Assembly (NCBI GenBank): GCA_020027875.1
Contig: JAHRHA010000014.1
Location: forward strand, 1-64,000
Length of the DNA: 64,000 nt
Reading direction: 5' to 3'
From: Micromonosporaceae bacterium
Lineage (GTDB): Bacteria; Actinomycetota; Actinomycetes; Mycobacteriales; Micromonosporaceae
Below, one piece after another: positions 17,330-26,031 of this stretch. The notes beneath the pieces were generated by a model. That model was not told the origin of the DNA, made no database searches, and saw only the letters and a list, made by a program, of their open reading frames with translations. How positions within the stretch are numbered: the stretch's first letter is position 1; each line of letters begins with the position of its first letter. The translations under genes were made by a program, and so were the position numbers.

Positions 17330-17973
17330 GGGGTAGCAGCGCCCGACAGCGGCCCGAGTTCCTTCGGATGCTCGCGGGGATCTTCGCGCTGTACACGCTG
17401 ATCATCGTGTTCGGTGAAACCACCGCCGGCGATTCAGGCCGAATTGCGTTGCTGGGGTTTCTGCTGTGGATCTCGACCCGGCTGCGAGCCGACAGGCGGC
17501 TGCGAATGTGGGCGATCGCGCTCGGGACTGCGGCTGTCGCCGTCGTGGTGGTGCTGTCGGCGATCGAATCGGCCATCGTGGTCTACGGCGCGGTGGGGGC
17601 GTGTTCGCTCGTCCTCATCGCATCGGCCATGACCGCCATCGTGTCCACACTCGTCGAGCGCCGGCGGGTCGACGCATCGACCGTGCTTGGCGTGCTATGC
17701 GTCTACCTGCTGCTCGCGCTCTTGTTCGCGTCGACGCATCAAGTGTTCGCCGCATTCAGCACGGACTACCTCAACGGCGCGCCAATCCCACCCACCGCGT
17801 CCGACCTGCTCTACTTCAGCGTGATCACGTTGACGACCGTGGGCTTCGGGGACATCACTCCGGCGAGCCAGCTAGCCCGCGCGGTCACTGTGACCGAGGC
17901 GCTGACGGGCCAGCTCTATCTTGTGTCCGTCGTGGCCGGCGTGGTCGCCGGCTGGCGCTCCACCCCCAGCTAG
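17326..17973 (+). CDS. Two-helix pore potassium-channel-like protein
   Basis: 215 residues from GTG 17326, which overlaps the preceding stop by 4 nt. Five or six helices end in a pore module: YFSVITLTTVGFGDITP with selectivity filter TVGFGD (171-176), then a final helix. The first part is a membrane region of four helices rather than a clear voltage sensor (no regular Arg ladder). No RCK or nucleotide-binding domain follows, so gating is unclear. Coupled to the membrane protein at 16019, which may be a partner. Confidence 0.82.
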   Translation: MRGSSARQRPEFLRMLAGIFALYTLIIVFGETTAGDSGRIALLGFLLWISTRLRADRRLRMWAIALGTAAVAVVVVLSAIESAIVVYGAVGACSLVLIASAMTAIVSTLVERRRVDASTVLGVLCVYLLLALLFASTHQVFAAFSTDYLNGAPIPPTASDLLYFSVITLTTVGFGDITPASQLARAVTVTEALTGQLYLVSVVAGVVAGWRSTPS

Positions 17974-17998
17974 GACCCGCCCTGCGACTCCGGTCACC

Positions 17999-18075
17999 AC
18001 CTCTCAAGATCCCCGTGATCATGATTTGACCGTCGTGAAACAGCGTCGATCATGACCTCCAGGTCATGATCGACG
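17999..18075 (-). repeat. Dispersed intergenic hairpin element, copy 1 (minus orientation)
   Basis: Perfect 15-bp arms (18044-18058 and 18061-18075, core GATCATGACCT) enclose a 2-nt loop. In minus-strand reading they are followed by a short T-run and a tail with ACGACGGTCA and ATGATCAC matching the other three copies (20846, 29436, 42926). It lies between two plus-strand genes, in the opposite orientation to both. Confidence 0.85.
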
Positions 18076-18147
18076 AAGGTTGGGCGGGAGTGGTGGGCGG
18101 GAGTGGTGGGCGGGAGGGGGTCGGTGGGCGTGCATTAGCCTCTGCGC

Positions 18148-19191
18148 GTGACCAACACGGCGGTTCCCCTTCGCCTCGGAAGAGGGCTCGTGGCGCTGAT
18201 GGCCGTGGCCGCGGCGTACGCACCGTCGGCCGCGCAGGCCACACCCGCCACCGGGCGCACCGTCGCGTCGGCGCCCGGGTGGCGACAGACCTTCTCCACC
18301 GACTTCAACGGAACGTCCCTACCCAGCCAGTGCGTGAAGTACAGCGGGCCCTACGGCGGCGGCGCTAGCTACTGGATGCACGACGAGGTGAGCGTGTCCG
18401 GCGGTCTACTCAGGCTCGGCATACAGCGGCGTGCGCAGGGTGGCAAGCCGTACACATCGGGTGGGGTCAGCTGCTATAAGGTCGCGCAGATCTACGGCCG
18501 GTACGAGTGGCGGGCGAAGGTTCCGCCGGGTAAGGGCATCGACTCGTACGCCACGTTGTGGCAGGACGGCGGTGGCGATAACCACCGGACGCTTGTCGAG
18601 ATCCTCGGGGTACCGGGGAAGGAGATCATGGCGGTCACCAACGCCTACGGCTCGGGCGTGGCCGATGATCACATAGCCGGCAGGTACGCCGACGGATTCC
18701 ACACCTACGCGATCGAGTGGACGCCGGCTGCCTTCCGGCTACTCGTCGACGGCGTGCAGCAGTTCAGATCCACCCACGTGTCGACGGTGAAGAAGTCCCT
18801 CCAGTTCGCCGTCATCAACGGCGACGCATTCTCTGGGCTTCCGGACGCGTTGACGCAGCTGCCGGCGGAGTTCCAGGTGGACTGGGTGCGGGCATTCGCG
18901 TACGTGGCCAACGCGCCGCCGGCGGCGGGGCCGGCCCCATCGGCGCGCCCGACGGGGCAGATCTCGGCCGGCGGCGCAAACCCGAAGGCGACGGGCACAC
19001 CGACAGCCATGGCCGGCACCGCCACGGCAGGCACCAACGTCGCGGGCCCGTCGGGCGATCCGACAGCGCCCGCGCCCGCACGAGCGTGGGCAGTGTGGGC
19101 GGCCGGCGCGCTGGCGCTCGTGCTCGCGGTTGGGGTCGGGCGCGTACTCGTACGACGTAATAGGCTGTCCGCGTGGCCAAGGAGTCCATAG
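18148..19191 (+). CDS. GH16-fold surface protein with degenerate catalytic motif, C-terminal membrane anchor
   Basis: 347 residues from GTG 18148. A signal peptide (to about Ala31) is followed by a GH16/concanavalin-like fold (45-250: YGRYEWRAKVPPGKGIDSYA, FHTYAIEWTPAAFRLLVDGV). The catalytic E-x-D-x-x-E is replaced by H146-R-T148-L-V-E151, so the nucleophile and assisting Asp are absent and only the acid/base Glu remains. Pro/Thr/Ala-rich linker 255-315, then one helix and a basic tail (VRRNR) anchor it. I infer a glycan-binding rather than hydrolysing protein. Its stop shares one base with the next start (TAGTG). Confidence 0.75.
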   Translation: MTNTAVPLRLGRGLVALMAVAAAYAPSAAQATPATGRTVASAPGWRQTFSTDFNGTSLPSQCVKYSGPYGGGASYWMHDEVSVSGGLLRLGIQRRAQGGKPYTSGGVSCYKVAQIYGRYEWRAKVPPGKGIDSYATLWQDGGGDNHRTLVEILGVPGKEIMAVTNAYGSGVADDHIAGRYADGFHTYAIEWTPAAFRLLVDGVQQFRSTHVSTVKKSLQFAVINGDAFSGLPDALTQLPAEFQVDWVRAFAYVANAPPAAGPAPSARPTGQISAGGANPKATGTPTAMAGTATAGTNVAGPSGDPTAPAPARAWAVWAAGALALVLAVGVGRVLVRRNRLSAWPRSP

Positions 19192-19487
19192 TGGCCAGAA
19201 CAGCCATAGTGACCGGAACGTCGATGGTGGCAGCGCTCGGCATCGTCTGCGGCGCTCTCATTGTGCTTGCGCTGCCCGGGCCGGTGGCCGGAGCGGCGGC
19301 GGCGCCGACACTCACGACGTCGACGGCGCCCACCGCGTCCGCGACGCAGCCCGACGACAGCCGGTTCGGCGGGTCTGATCCGGCGCCCGCGCGTGGCAAG
19401 CCCGGATGGGTGTGGTGGGTGGCGACGGCCTTTCTGGCCATGCTAGGCGCCAGCGGGTACCGGCTATGGCGCAGCGTGCGTGAGTGA
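19191..19487 (+). CDS. Small two-helix membrane protein, function unknown
   Basis: 98 residues from GTG 19191, preferred over GTG 19173 because AAGGAG (19179-19184) sits 6 nt before it. An N-terminal helix or signal (AIVTGTSMVAALGIVCGALI), a Thr/Ser/Pro-rich middle, and a C-terminal helix (WVWWVATAFLAMLGASGYRL). It overlaps the GH16-like gene by one base and shares its linker style, so the pair probably acts together at the envelope. Confidence 0.6.
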   Translation: MARTAIVTGTSMVAALGIVCGALIVLALPGPVAGAAAAPTLTTSTAPTASATQPDDSRFGGSDPAPARGKPGWVWWVATAFLAMLGASGYRLWRSVRE

Positions 19488-19810
19488 AGCCACAGCGCTC
19501 CACGGCTGTTGGTGCGCCGTATGCGTGAACCCGATGGCGAGCTAAGGCGTGTGAGTTACTGAGCGGGGCGGGCCGGTGGCGGTAACCCACCAAACCGCCC
19601 AGACTTCGGCGCCGAACAAACTGGTGTCAGGCCCATTGCGGTGCTTCGTCGGGCGCTGTGTGACGGAGGGCACGTAACTGGCGTACCGGGTGTTGTGCCC
19701 ATCACGAATTTGTGACCGTTTTCCAAGCTTGGAACGGAATCACGGGGGGAAGGCGTCTGTTGTGTCAGGGGCACAGCCGGGGGGCGGTGCATCGATGGAG
19801 GGTCGCAACG
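19488..19810. other. Upstream region of the sigma factor gene with a 14-bp palindrome
   Basis: No gene is seen in this 323-nt gap. The one notable site is TTCCAAGCTTGGAA (19721-19734), a perfect palindrome 77 bp before the sigma-factor start and a candidate operator. No convincing tRNA arms or ORF with family similarity were found. Confidence 0.5.
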
Positions 19811-20755
19811 GTGGAGAAGATGACCAGAGTGCTACGGACGGATGAGGTCGCCGAGGAGCGCGACCTGGTCGGCGTCTATCTGCACGAGATCTCTAAGACC
19901 CCGCTGCTGGACGCCGCGGCGGAGGTTGACCTCGCTTCGGCGATCGAGGCCGGGCTCTACGCTGAGCACCTGCTGGAAGCGGACAAACTGCCTCGGAAGC
20001 TCGACGCGGACGAGCTCAAGCGTCTCGTCGCCGAGGGCGAGGATGCGAAGGACCGCTTCATCCGCGCCAACTTGCGCCTGGTCGTGTCGATCGCGCGCCG
20101 CTACGTCCGGTCCGGGATGCCGATGCTGGACCTGATCCAGGAGGGCAACACGGGTCTGGTGCGCGCGGTGGAGAAGTTTGACTACCTACGTGGCTACAAG
20201 TTCTCGACGTACGCGACGTGGTGGATCCGCCAGGCGATTAGCCGGGCCATCGCCCAGCAGGAGCGCACCGTCAGACTGCCGGTGCACCTGGTGGAGGACG
20301 TTAACCGGATGCGCAACGTGGCTCGCCAGCTGACCCGCGAGCACGGCTCCGAGCCGGAGCCGGAGCAGATCGCTGTCGCGATGGACGTGACGGTTGAGCG
20401 CGTGCGCGAGCTGAAGCGCTGGTCGCAGGACACCGTGTCGCTGGACACCCCCGTGGGCGATGACGGAGACACCAATCTCGGCGACCTCGTTGCCGACTCG
20501 GATGCGCCGTCGCCCGAGGACATCGTGCTTGCCGCGCTCGAGCGGCAGCGGATCGAGAGCCTGCTCAACCACCTCGACGACCGTTCCGCCGGCATCATGC
20601 GGGCGCGGTACGGCCTCGAGGACGGGCGCGAGCATTCGCTCACCGAGGTGGCTTCGCGCTTCTCGCTGTCTCGTGAGCGGATCCGCCAGCTGGAGATCCA
20701 GGCGCTTGGGCGGCTCCGCGAGCTGGCCCGCGCCGAGGGCCTGCGCGCCGCCTAA
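19811..20755 (+). CDS. Group 2 sigma-70 factor (SigB/HrdB-related)
   Basis: 314 residues from GTG 19811 with GGAGGG 8 nt upstream; the frame opens earlier but without similarity. Region 1.2 (DLVGVYLHEISKTPLLDAAAEV), core-binding region 2.2 (MPMLDLIQEGNTGLVRAVEK), -10 recognition region 2.4 (GYKFSTYATWWIRQAISRAI, about 128-147), region 3 and region 4.2 (SLTEVASRFSLSRERIRQLE) are complete. It lacks the long region 1.1 of the primary factor, so it is a non-essential group 2 factor for stress or stationary phase. No anti-sigma gene is adjacent. Confidence 0.9.
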   Translation: MEKMTRVLRTDEVAEERDLVGVYLHEISKTPLLDAAAEVDLASAIEAGLYAEHLLEADKLPRKLDADELKRLVAEGEDAKDRFIRANLRLVVSIARRYVRSGMPMLDLIQEGNTGLVRAVEKFDYLRGYKFSTYATWWIRQAISRAIAQQERTVRLPVHLVEDVNRMRNVARQLTREHGSEPEPEQIAVAMDVTVERVRELKRWSQDTVSLDTPVGDDGDTNLGDLVADSDAPSPEDIVLAALERQRIESLLNHLDDRSAGIMRARYGLEDGREHSLTEVASRFSLSRERIRQLEIQALGRLRELARAEGLRAA

Positions 20756-20772
20756 TCTTCCTCGCCGATCTA

Positions 20773-20816
20773 GGGCCTGCGGCCGTAGTTGGATCATCAA
20801 CTGCGGCGGTGGGCCC
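20773..20816 (+). terminator. Terminator hairpin after the sigma factor gene
   Basis: Arms at 20773-20791 and 20798-20816 pair at about 15 of 19 positions (upper part GCCGTAGTTG with CAACTGCGGC). It begins 18 nt after the stop codon. The T-run is weak (CTTGG). Confidence 0.5.
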
Positions 20817-20845
20817 TTGGTCGACTCTCCAGGGCTTAACCCGGG

Positions 20846-20918
20846 TCGATGATCGCCACGATCATGACCTCACCGTCGCAAAAACCGCTCGATCATGACC
20901 TCCAGGTCATGATCGGCG
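20846..20918 (-). repeat. Dispersed intergenic hairpin element, copy 2 (minus orientation)
   Basis: GATCATGACCT (20891-20901) and AGGTCATGATC (20904-20914) form the core hairpin. On the minus strand a run of five T, GCGACGGTGAGG and ATGATCGTGGCGATC follow, matching the tail of the other copies. It starts about 20 nt after the stop of the minus-strand NlpC gene and is well placed to terminate it. Confidence 0.85.
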
Positions 20919-20936
20919 CACGGGGTGCGGGCGGGG

Positions 20937-21938
20937 TTAGCCGGGGCGGGCGTAGCCGTAGGGGCTCATGATGTCGACGCTCGCCACGCGTACGTGGTCG
21001 CCGAAGGTCGGCGAATGGATGATCTGCGTGTTGCCGACATAGATACCGACATGACCGAGCCCGGAGTAGAAGACGAGATCTCCCGGGCGCAAAGAGGCGC
21101 GGCTGATGTGCGGCAGCGCGTTCCACTGCATCTCGGCGTTGTGCGGTAGGGAGACGCCGGCCGCGCGCCAGGACGCGAGGGTGAGACCCGAACAGTCGTA
21201 GCCGCCCGGCCCGTCGGCTGCCCATACGTACGGCTTGCCGAGCACCGCATACGCGTACCGCACCGCCGCGCCCGCCTTGCCGGCGACGTATGGCGGGGTC
21301 TTCGACCCGGCCGCGGACTGCGTCTGCTGCCGCCCGTACGCCTTGCGGCGCAGCTCGTACAGTTTCGTCAGATCTGCGTTGATCTTCTTCCTCTGGTCGG
21401 CGAGCGTCTGGCGCTTCGCCTTCTGGTCGGCGATCAGCTTGTCGAGCTTGGCGGCCTCGGTGTCGTGGCGCGACTTCGTCTCGACGAAGGCGGCGATCTG
21501 CGTGTTCTCGAACTTCGTGATCTGGTCGAGGGTTAACAGCCGGTCGACCATGGCGGCCGGGTCACCCGCCATCAGGACGGCAGAGACCTCGGCGAGCTCG
21601 CCACCCTTGTACGCCACAGCCGCGATCTCGCCGACCCGGGCGCTGGCCGTGGTGAGCTCAGTCGAGAGCGGCTTAAGCTTCGCGGCAAGCCGGTCAGCCG
21701 CCGCCTGGGAAGCCTTGAGTTCCTCGTTGACCTTGTTGTACTGCTCGACGACCTTCTCCAGCCGCGCGGACTCGGTCGCGATCTGCCGCTCGATCTGATC
21801 GATGGACGGCTCGGCGTACGCGGCCGTGGCCGGAGCCAGGACACCAACCGCGACCAGAGCCACCAGCAGTGGTCGGAACAGCGGCGTCAGCGGTAGGGCG
21901 CGTGGGATCGCGCGCAGCCGCCTGCGCTCTGGTGACAC
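20937..21938 (-). CDS. Secreted NlpC/P60 peptidoglycan endopeptidase (RipA-like)
   Basis: 333 residues. A signal peptide (cleaved near AYAEP, about 42) precedes a long coiled-coil region (45-200, heptads with QIERQIATESARLEKVVEQY) and a C-terminal NlpC/P60 domain. The catalytic triad is Cys249 (GGYDCSGL), His296 (GLGHVGIY) and His308 (IIHSP). Such enzymes cut peptidoglycan stem peptides during division or growth, and the coiled coil usually keeps them autoinhibited. A c-di-AMP riboswitch lies immediately upstream, so expression is tied to that second messenger. Confidence 0.92.
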   Translation of the reverse strand: MSPERRRLRAIPRALPLTPLFRPLLVALVAVGVLAPATAAYAEPSIDQIERQIATESARLEKVVEQYNKVNEELKASQAAADRLAAKLKPLSTELTTASARVGEIAAVAYKGGELAEVSAVLMAGDPAAMVDRLLTLDQITKFENTQIAAFVETKSRHDTEAAKLDKLIADQKAKRQTLADQRKKINADLTKLYELRRKAYGRQQTQSAAGSKTPPYVAGKAGAAVRYAYAVLGKPYVWAADGPGGYDCSGLTLASWRAAGVSLPHNAEMQWNALPHISRASLRPGDLVFYSGLGHVGIYVGNTQIIHSPTFGDHVRVASVDIMSPYGYARPG

Positions 21939-21957
21939 ACGGACTCCTTCTGCTACT

Positions 21958-22220
21958 GCCCGCCTACCGGGTTAGCTGTCGGGTTCGGGCGGGCGGAGCC
22001 ACTGCGGCTCCGTAGACGGAGGCCTTTGCGGCTCCGCCGACGGGAACGACTGCGCGACTCCGCCGAAGGAGGCGCCCTACCGTCCCCCTGGCTTTGGGGG
22101 TCGGATTCACCCCAGGGACCGGACCGCTGGTAACGGTCGGTGAACTCGCCGGTGTTTGCTGGTTCCGCTCGCAACCTCGCAAGCGGGGCGGGTCCGTCGG
22201 GTCCCCGGTTCGCCGTCTCC
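21958..22220 (-). promoter_or_regulatory. c-di-AMP (ydaO/yuaA) riboswitch
   Basis: Read on the minus strand, the leader contains conserved ydaO blocks in order: GGCGAACCGGGGACCC, then GGGGTGAATCCG, GACGGTAGGGCGCC and finally GAACCCGACAGCTAACCCGG followed by TAGGCGGGCAG. The last block ends about 20 nt before the NlpC gene start. This order matches the c-di-AMP riboswitch that controls cell-wall hydrolase genes in actinobacteria. A GC-rich variable segment with several CTCCG..CGGAG hairpins lengthens the 3' half. Ends are approximate. Confidence 0.88.
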
Positions 22221-22538
22221 TCGGGGTAGTTCCGGGGAGGTGCGTCGGATCCAGCCTCAGTGGCTCTGATCAGGCGCTATGGCGATTCGGCGGCACCCGA
22301 TCGGGCCACCGGGGGTCAGTGACTACGGTCCGACCGGGTCCCGACAACGTAGCCCGGGAGCCCCGCCGTGACTAGTGGGATTTGGGCGAATAACCCGGCT
22401 AAGCCTTATACCCGTCGAATGTCGCAATCACGATGAGTCGCATCTGTGCGACCGAACCGTTATCGGTCGGCCGCCATCCGATCTCTTTTGCGGGATCGTC
22501 GCGGGCTGTTTAATGACCGGTAACTTAGGGGGCCCGCG
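22221..22538. other. Promoter region of the liv-type operon and of the riboswitch leader
   Basis: This 318-nt stretch must hold the minus-strand promoter of the riboswitch and the plus-strand promoter of the transporter operon. I see no ORF with similarity. A weak dyad GACCGA-N7-TCGGTC lies near 22450-22468. AGGGGG near 22527 serves as ribosome-binding site for the TTG start at 22539. Confidence 0.4.
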
Positions 22539-23324
22539 TTGCTGCAGGTACAGAACCTAGAGGTCGTCTACGACGACGTGATGCTCGTGCTGCGCGGCGT
22601 GAGCCTCCGGGTCCCTCCGGGCGAGATCGTCGCTCTGCTCGGCGCCAACGGTGCAGGTAAGACCACGTTGCTGCGAGCATTGTGTGGCCTCTTGGACCCG
22701 CATGACGGCGAGATCACCAAGGGTTCCATCGCGCTTGACGAGCAGCCCATCCACGGGTTGCGGCCGGCGGCGATCGTGCGCCGGGGGGTGTCTCAGGTGA
22801 TGGAGGGCCGGCGGACCTTCGCCGAGTTGTCGGTGGAGGAGAACCTGCGCCTCGGCGCTCACACCAATCCGCGAAACCGCGCCGCCGGGATCGAGCGGGC
22901 CTTCACGCTCTTTCCGGTGCTCGCGGCGCGTCGCAAGGACACGGCTGGGTATCTGTCCGGCGGTGAGCAGCAGATGTTGGCGATGGGCCGCGCGTTGATG
23001 GCAGAGCCGCGCTTTCTGCTGCTGGACGAGCCGAGCCTGGGTCTGGCGCCGCGGCTGGTGGAGCAGATCCGGGACCTGATCGTGGCGATCAACCGGCAGG
23101 GCACTGGGGTGCTGTTGGTGGAGCAGAACGCGACGATGGCCCTGTCGATCGCGTCGCACGGGTACGTGATGGAGACCGGGAAGATCGTGCTGGACAAGCC
23201 GGCCGCGGAGTTGCTCGCTGATGAGGACGTGCGGGAGTTTTATCTGGGTCTGCATCCGGAGGGCACCGTGAAGTCGTTCCGCGAGGTCAAGCATTACAAG
23301 CGGCGGAAGCGGTGGCTGTCGTGA
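22539..23324 (+). CDS. livF: Branched-chain-type ABC transporter ATPase (LivF)
   Basis: 261 residues, TTG start at 22539. Walker A GANGAGKT (35-42), LivF-type EGRRTFAELSVEENL, signature LSGGEQQM (139-146) and Walker B FLLLDEPSLGLAP. First gene of a tightly overlapping operon livF-livG-acyl-CoA synthetase-livH-livM-binding protein. The C-terminal tail after HPEG is about 18 residues longer than usual and basic. Confidence 0.9.
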   Translation: MLQVQNLEVVYDDVMLVLRGVSLRVPPGEIVALLGANGAGKTTLLRALCGLLDPHDGEITKGSIALDEQPIHGLRPAAIVRRGVSQVMEGRRTFAELSVEENLRLGAHTNPRNRAAGIERAFTLFPVLAARRKDTAGYLSGGEQQMLAMGRALMAEPRFLLLDEPSLGLAPRLVEQIRDLIVAINRQGTGVLLVEQNATMALSIASHGYVMETGKIVLDKPAAELLADEDVREFYLGLHPEGTVKSFREVKHYKRRKRWLS

Positions 23325-24130
23325 GCCAGACTGTCGTGCGCGAGGCGGTCGTGACCGAGGATCCGATTCTCGTCTTCGACAACGTGCGGCTGGCGTTCGC
23401 CGGGGTGAAGGCGATCGACGGGGTGACCTTCGCCGTCGGCCGGCGGGAGTTGTTCGCCATCATCGGCCCGAACGGGGCCGGCAAGACATCCATCTTCAAT
23501 GTGCTGTCCGGGGTCTACCGGCCGCAGTCGGGGCGGGTGCTCTTCGACGGGGTGGACATCGTCGGTAAGCGGCCGCATCGGATCGCGGCAGCCGGGATGG
23601 CGCGCACATTCCAGAACGTGGAGCTGTTCGCCAACCTGACCGTGTTGGACAACTTGATGCTGGGCCGGCACACCCATCTGCGGTATGGCACGTTCTCGGC
23701 AATCGCGTGGTGGGGTCGGGCCCGCCGTGAGGAGTTGGCCGCGCGGGCGGCGGTCGAGGACATTGTGGACTTCCTCGAGTTGGCGCCGTGGCGGAGGCTG
23801 CCGGTGGGCCTGCTGCCCTATGGCGTGCAGAAGCGGGTCGAGCTGGGTCGGGCGCTGGCGATGAAGCCGAAGCTGCTGCTGCTCGACGAGCCGGTGGGCG
23901 GGATGAACCTCGAGGAGACCGAGGACATGGCCCGCTACATCCTCGACATCCGCGACGAGCTCAACATCCCGATCATCCTGGTGGAGCACGACATGGGCCT
24001 GGTGATGGATCTGGCCGACCGGGTGATGGTGGTGGACTTCGGCGTGCAGATCGCTACAGGTATTCCTGCCGAGATCCAGAACAATCCCGACGTAATCCGG
24101 GCCTACCTGGGGGAGGTGCAGCGGGCGTGA
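23321..24130 (+). CDS. livG: Branched-chain-type ABC transporter ATPase (LivG)
   Basis: 269 residues from GTG 23321, which overlaps the livF stop (GTGA); GTG 23312 is an alternative. Walker A GPNGAGKT (49-56), the LivG signature LPYGVQKRVELGRAL in place of LSGGQ, and Walker B LLLLDEPVGGMN are present. It pairs with LivF as the second nucleotide-binding subunit. It overlaps the downstream acyl-CoA synthetase gene by 4 nt. Confidence 0.9.
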   Translation: MSQTVVREAVVTEDPILVFDNVRLAFAGVKAIDGVTFAVGRRELFAIIGPNGAGKTSIFNVLSGVYRPQSGRVLFDGVDIVGKRPHRIAAAGMARTFQNVELFANLTVLDNLMLGRHTHLRYGTFSAIAWWGRARREELAARAAVEDIVDFLELAPWRRLPVGLLPYGVQKRVELGRALAMKPKLLLLDEPVGGMNLEETEDMARYILDIRDELNIPIILVEHDMGLVMDLADRVMVVDFGVQIATGIPAEIQNNPDVIRAYLGEVQRA

Positions 24131-26031
24131 GTACAGCAACCGCCGTTAGCGGCGCAACCACAATCGGCGAATCACCGTCCGGCGTCGCGACCATCGCGAC
24201 CAGGGTACGCGATCGGGCGCGCACGATGGGCAGCCAGGTATCGCTGCGGGAGAAGGACTTCGGGGTCTGGCAAGAGATCACGTGGTCGTCCTATTGGGAC
24301 ACAGTGATGACCGTGGGGCACGCCCTCCTCGCGCTCGGGGTGGAGCCCGGCGATCGGGTCGCGATTCACTCGGAGAACCGTACCGAGTGGCTCTATGCAG
24401 ATGTCGCAAACCTTGCGGTACGGGCGATGACGGTCGGGCTGTATCCGACCAACCCGCCCGCCGAGGTTGGCTATCTGCTGTCTCACTCCGGCGCGAAGGT
24501 GCTCATCGCCGAGGATCAGGAACAGGTCGACAAGGCCCTGGCCGTCATCGACCAGTGCCCAGACCTGGAGCGGATCGTCTACATCGAGCCGCGCGGCATC
24601 CGCTACCACTACGACCACCCCAAGTTGCTGGCCTGGGAGGATCTGCTCAAACTCGGTGCAGAGCATCGTGCCGCCCATCCGGGTGCGGTGGAGGAGCGCA
24701 TGGCGGCCGCCACCGCGGACGACATCGCCACCCTCATCTACACCTCCGGCACGACCGGGCCGCCGAAGGGCGCCATGCTGTCTGTGGCGAATCTCAACTT
24801 CGCGATCAAGACGTTAGTGGAGGATCAGGGCCTCGCGACGCCTCCGGCGAGCACGAGCGACATCGGCCTGTCCTACCTTCCGCTGTGCCACATAGCCGAG
24901 CGCACGTTCACGATCCACCAGAACGCGGCGGGCGGGGTGCAGATGCACTTCGGCGAGTCGATTGCGACCGTGCAGGCGGATCTGCGTGAGGTTCAGCCGA
25001 CACTGCTGTTCGGTGTGCCTCGGATCTGGGAACGAATTCTTGCCGGTGTGCACATCGGATTGGCCAACGCGAGTCGTCTCAAGCGGCTCAACGCCCGCCT
25101 CTGGCTGAAGATGGCTGACCGGATCGGCGACACGCTGGTCCGCACTGGCGGCCGGCACACGGTCGCGACTCGGCTGGTCTACGCCATCGGCTGGCTCTTC
25201 TTCTACCGGGCGCTGCGCGAGCGCATCGGCATGCGCCGGGTTCGGTTCGCCAGCTCGGGTGCGGCGCCGATTGCCCCGGAGGTGCTCAAATTCTTCATGG
25301 GCATCGGAGTGCCCATGCACGAGATCTACGGCATGACAGAGAACGCCGCCGTCACAACCATCAACCATCCCGGTCGGATCAAGCTGGGCACCGTCGGTGA
25401 ACCACACCCGGGCGTGGACGTGCGCCTCGATGAGCAGACCGGTGAGATTCTGACGCGTCATCCAGCAGTGTTCGTTGGCTACTTCCGCGACTCGGACGCC
25501 ACCGCGAAGGCGAAGGACGCCGAGGGCTGGCTGCACACCGGCGACGTCGGGGAATGGGTCGACGGCACACACATCAGGATCACTGACCGGGCCAAGGACA
25601 TCATTATCACGGCTGGCGGGAAGAACATCGCGCCGAGCGAGATCGAGAACTCGCTCAAGGCCTCACCTTTCATCAAGGAGGCCATCGTCGTGGGTGACCG
25701 CCGCCCGTACCTGGTGGCTCTCATCGGCATCGAGCTCGAGACGGTCTCGAACTGGGCGCAACGCAAGGGCATCGGCTTCACCACCTACCGCGACCTGTCG
25801 GAGAAGCCAGAGGTCATCAAGCTGGTGCAGGGCATCGTCAACGAGGTCAACACCCGTCTGGCCACTGTGGAGCAGATCAAGAAGTTCCGGATGCTGCCGA
25901 AGGAGCTTGACCACGAGGACGGCGAGCTCACCGCCACCCAGAAGGTGAAGCGCTCCGCGATCGCCAAGCTCTTCGAGGGACTGGTCGAGGGCATGTATTC
26001 GAGTCGCGACTTAGCCGGCGGCGCTAGATGA
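24127..26031 (+). CDS. Long-chain acyl-CoA synthetase (AMP-forming, FadD15-like)
   Basis: 634 residues from GTG 24127, overlapping the livG stop; a longer open frame upstream lies inside livG and is rejected. The AMP-binding motif YTSGTTGPPKG (205-215), the A5-type YGMTENAAVT, the GWLHTGDVGEW hinge and DRAKDIIITAGGKNIAPSEI are intact. A C-terminal Lys is in GELTATQKVKR. It activates a carboxylic acid to its CoA thioester. Location between the ATPase and permease genes, overlapping both, implies that the imported substrate is a carboxylate trapped as CoA ester (inference). Confidence 0.92.
   Translation: MSTATAVSGATTIGESPSGVATIATRVRDRARTMGSQVSLREKDFGVWQEITWSSYWDTVMTVGHALLALGVEPGDRVAIHSENRTEWLYADVANLAVRAMTVGLYPTNPPAEVGYLLSHSGAKVLIAEDQEQVDKALAVIDQCPDLERIVYIEPRGIRYHYDHPKLLAWEDLLKLGAEHRAAHPGAVEERMAAATADDIATLIYTSGTTGPPKGAMLSVANLNFAIKTLVEDQGLATPPASTSDIGLSYLPLCHIAERTFTIHQNAAGGVQMHFGESIATVQADLREVQPTLLFGVPRIWERILAGVHIGLANASRLKRLNARLWLKMADRIGDTLVRTGGRHTVATRLVYAIGWLFFYRALRERIGMRRVRFASSGAAPIAPEVLKFFMGIGVPMHEIYGMTENAAVTTINHPGRIKLGTVGEPHPGVDVRLDEQTGEILTRHPAVFVGYFRDSDATAKAKDAEGWLHTGDVGEWVDGTHIRITDRAKDIIITAGGKNIAPSEIENSLKASPFIKEAIVVGDRRPYLVALIGIELETVSNWAQRKGIGFTTYRDLSEKPEVIKLVQGIVNEVNTRLATVEQIKKFRMLPKELDHEDGELTATQKVKRSAIAKLFEGLVEGMYSSRDLAGGAR

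Noticed and set aside
19488-19810. Search for tRNA genes in this and the other larger gaps
   Set aside because: No paired acceptor stem with a GTTCRANNC T-loop was found anywhere I looked; no tRNA or rRNA can be supported.
23788-24126. Long N-terminal extension of the acyl-CoA synthetase frame
   Set aside because: It lies within livG in another frame, is Arg/Ala-rich and has no similarity; the GTGA overlap start at 24127 fits the operon.
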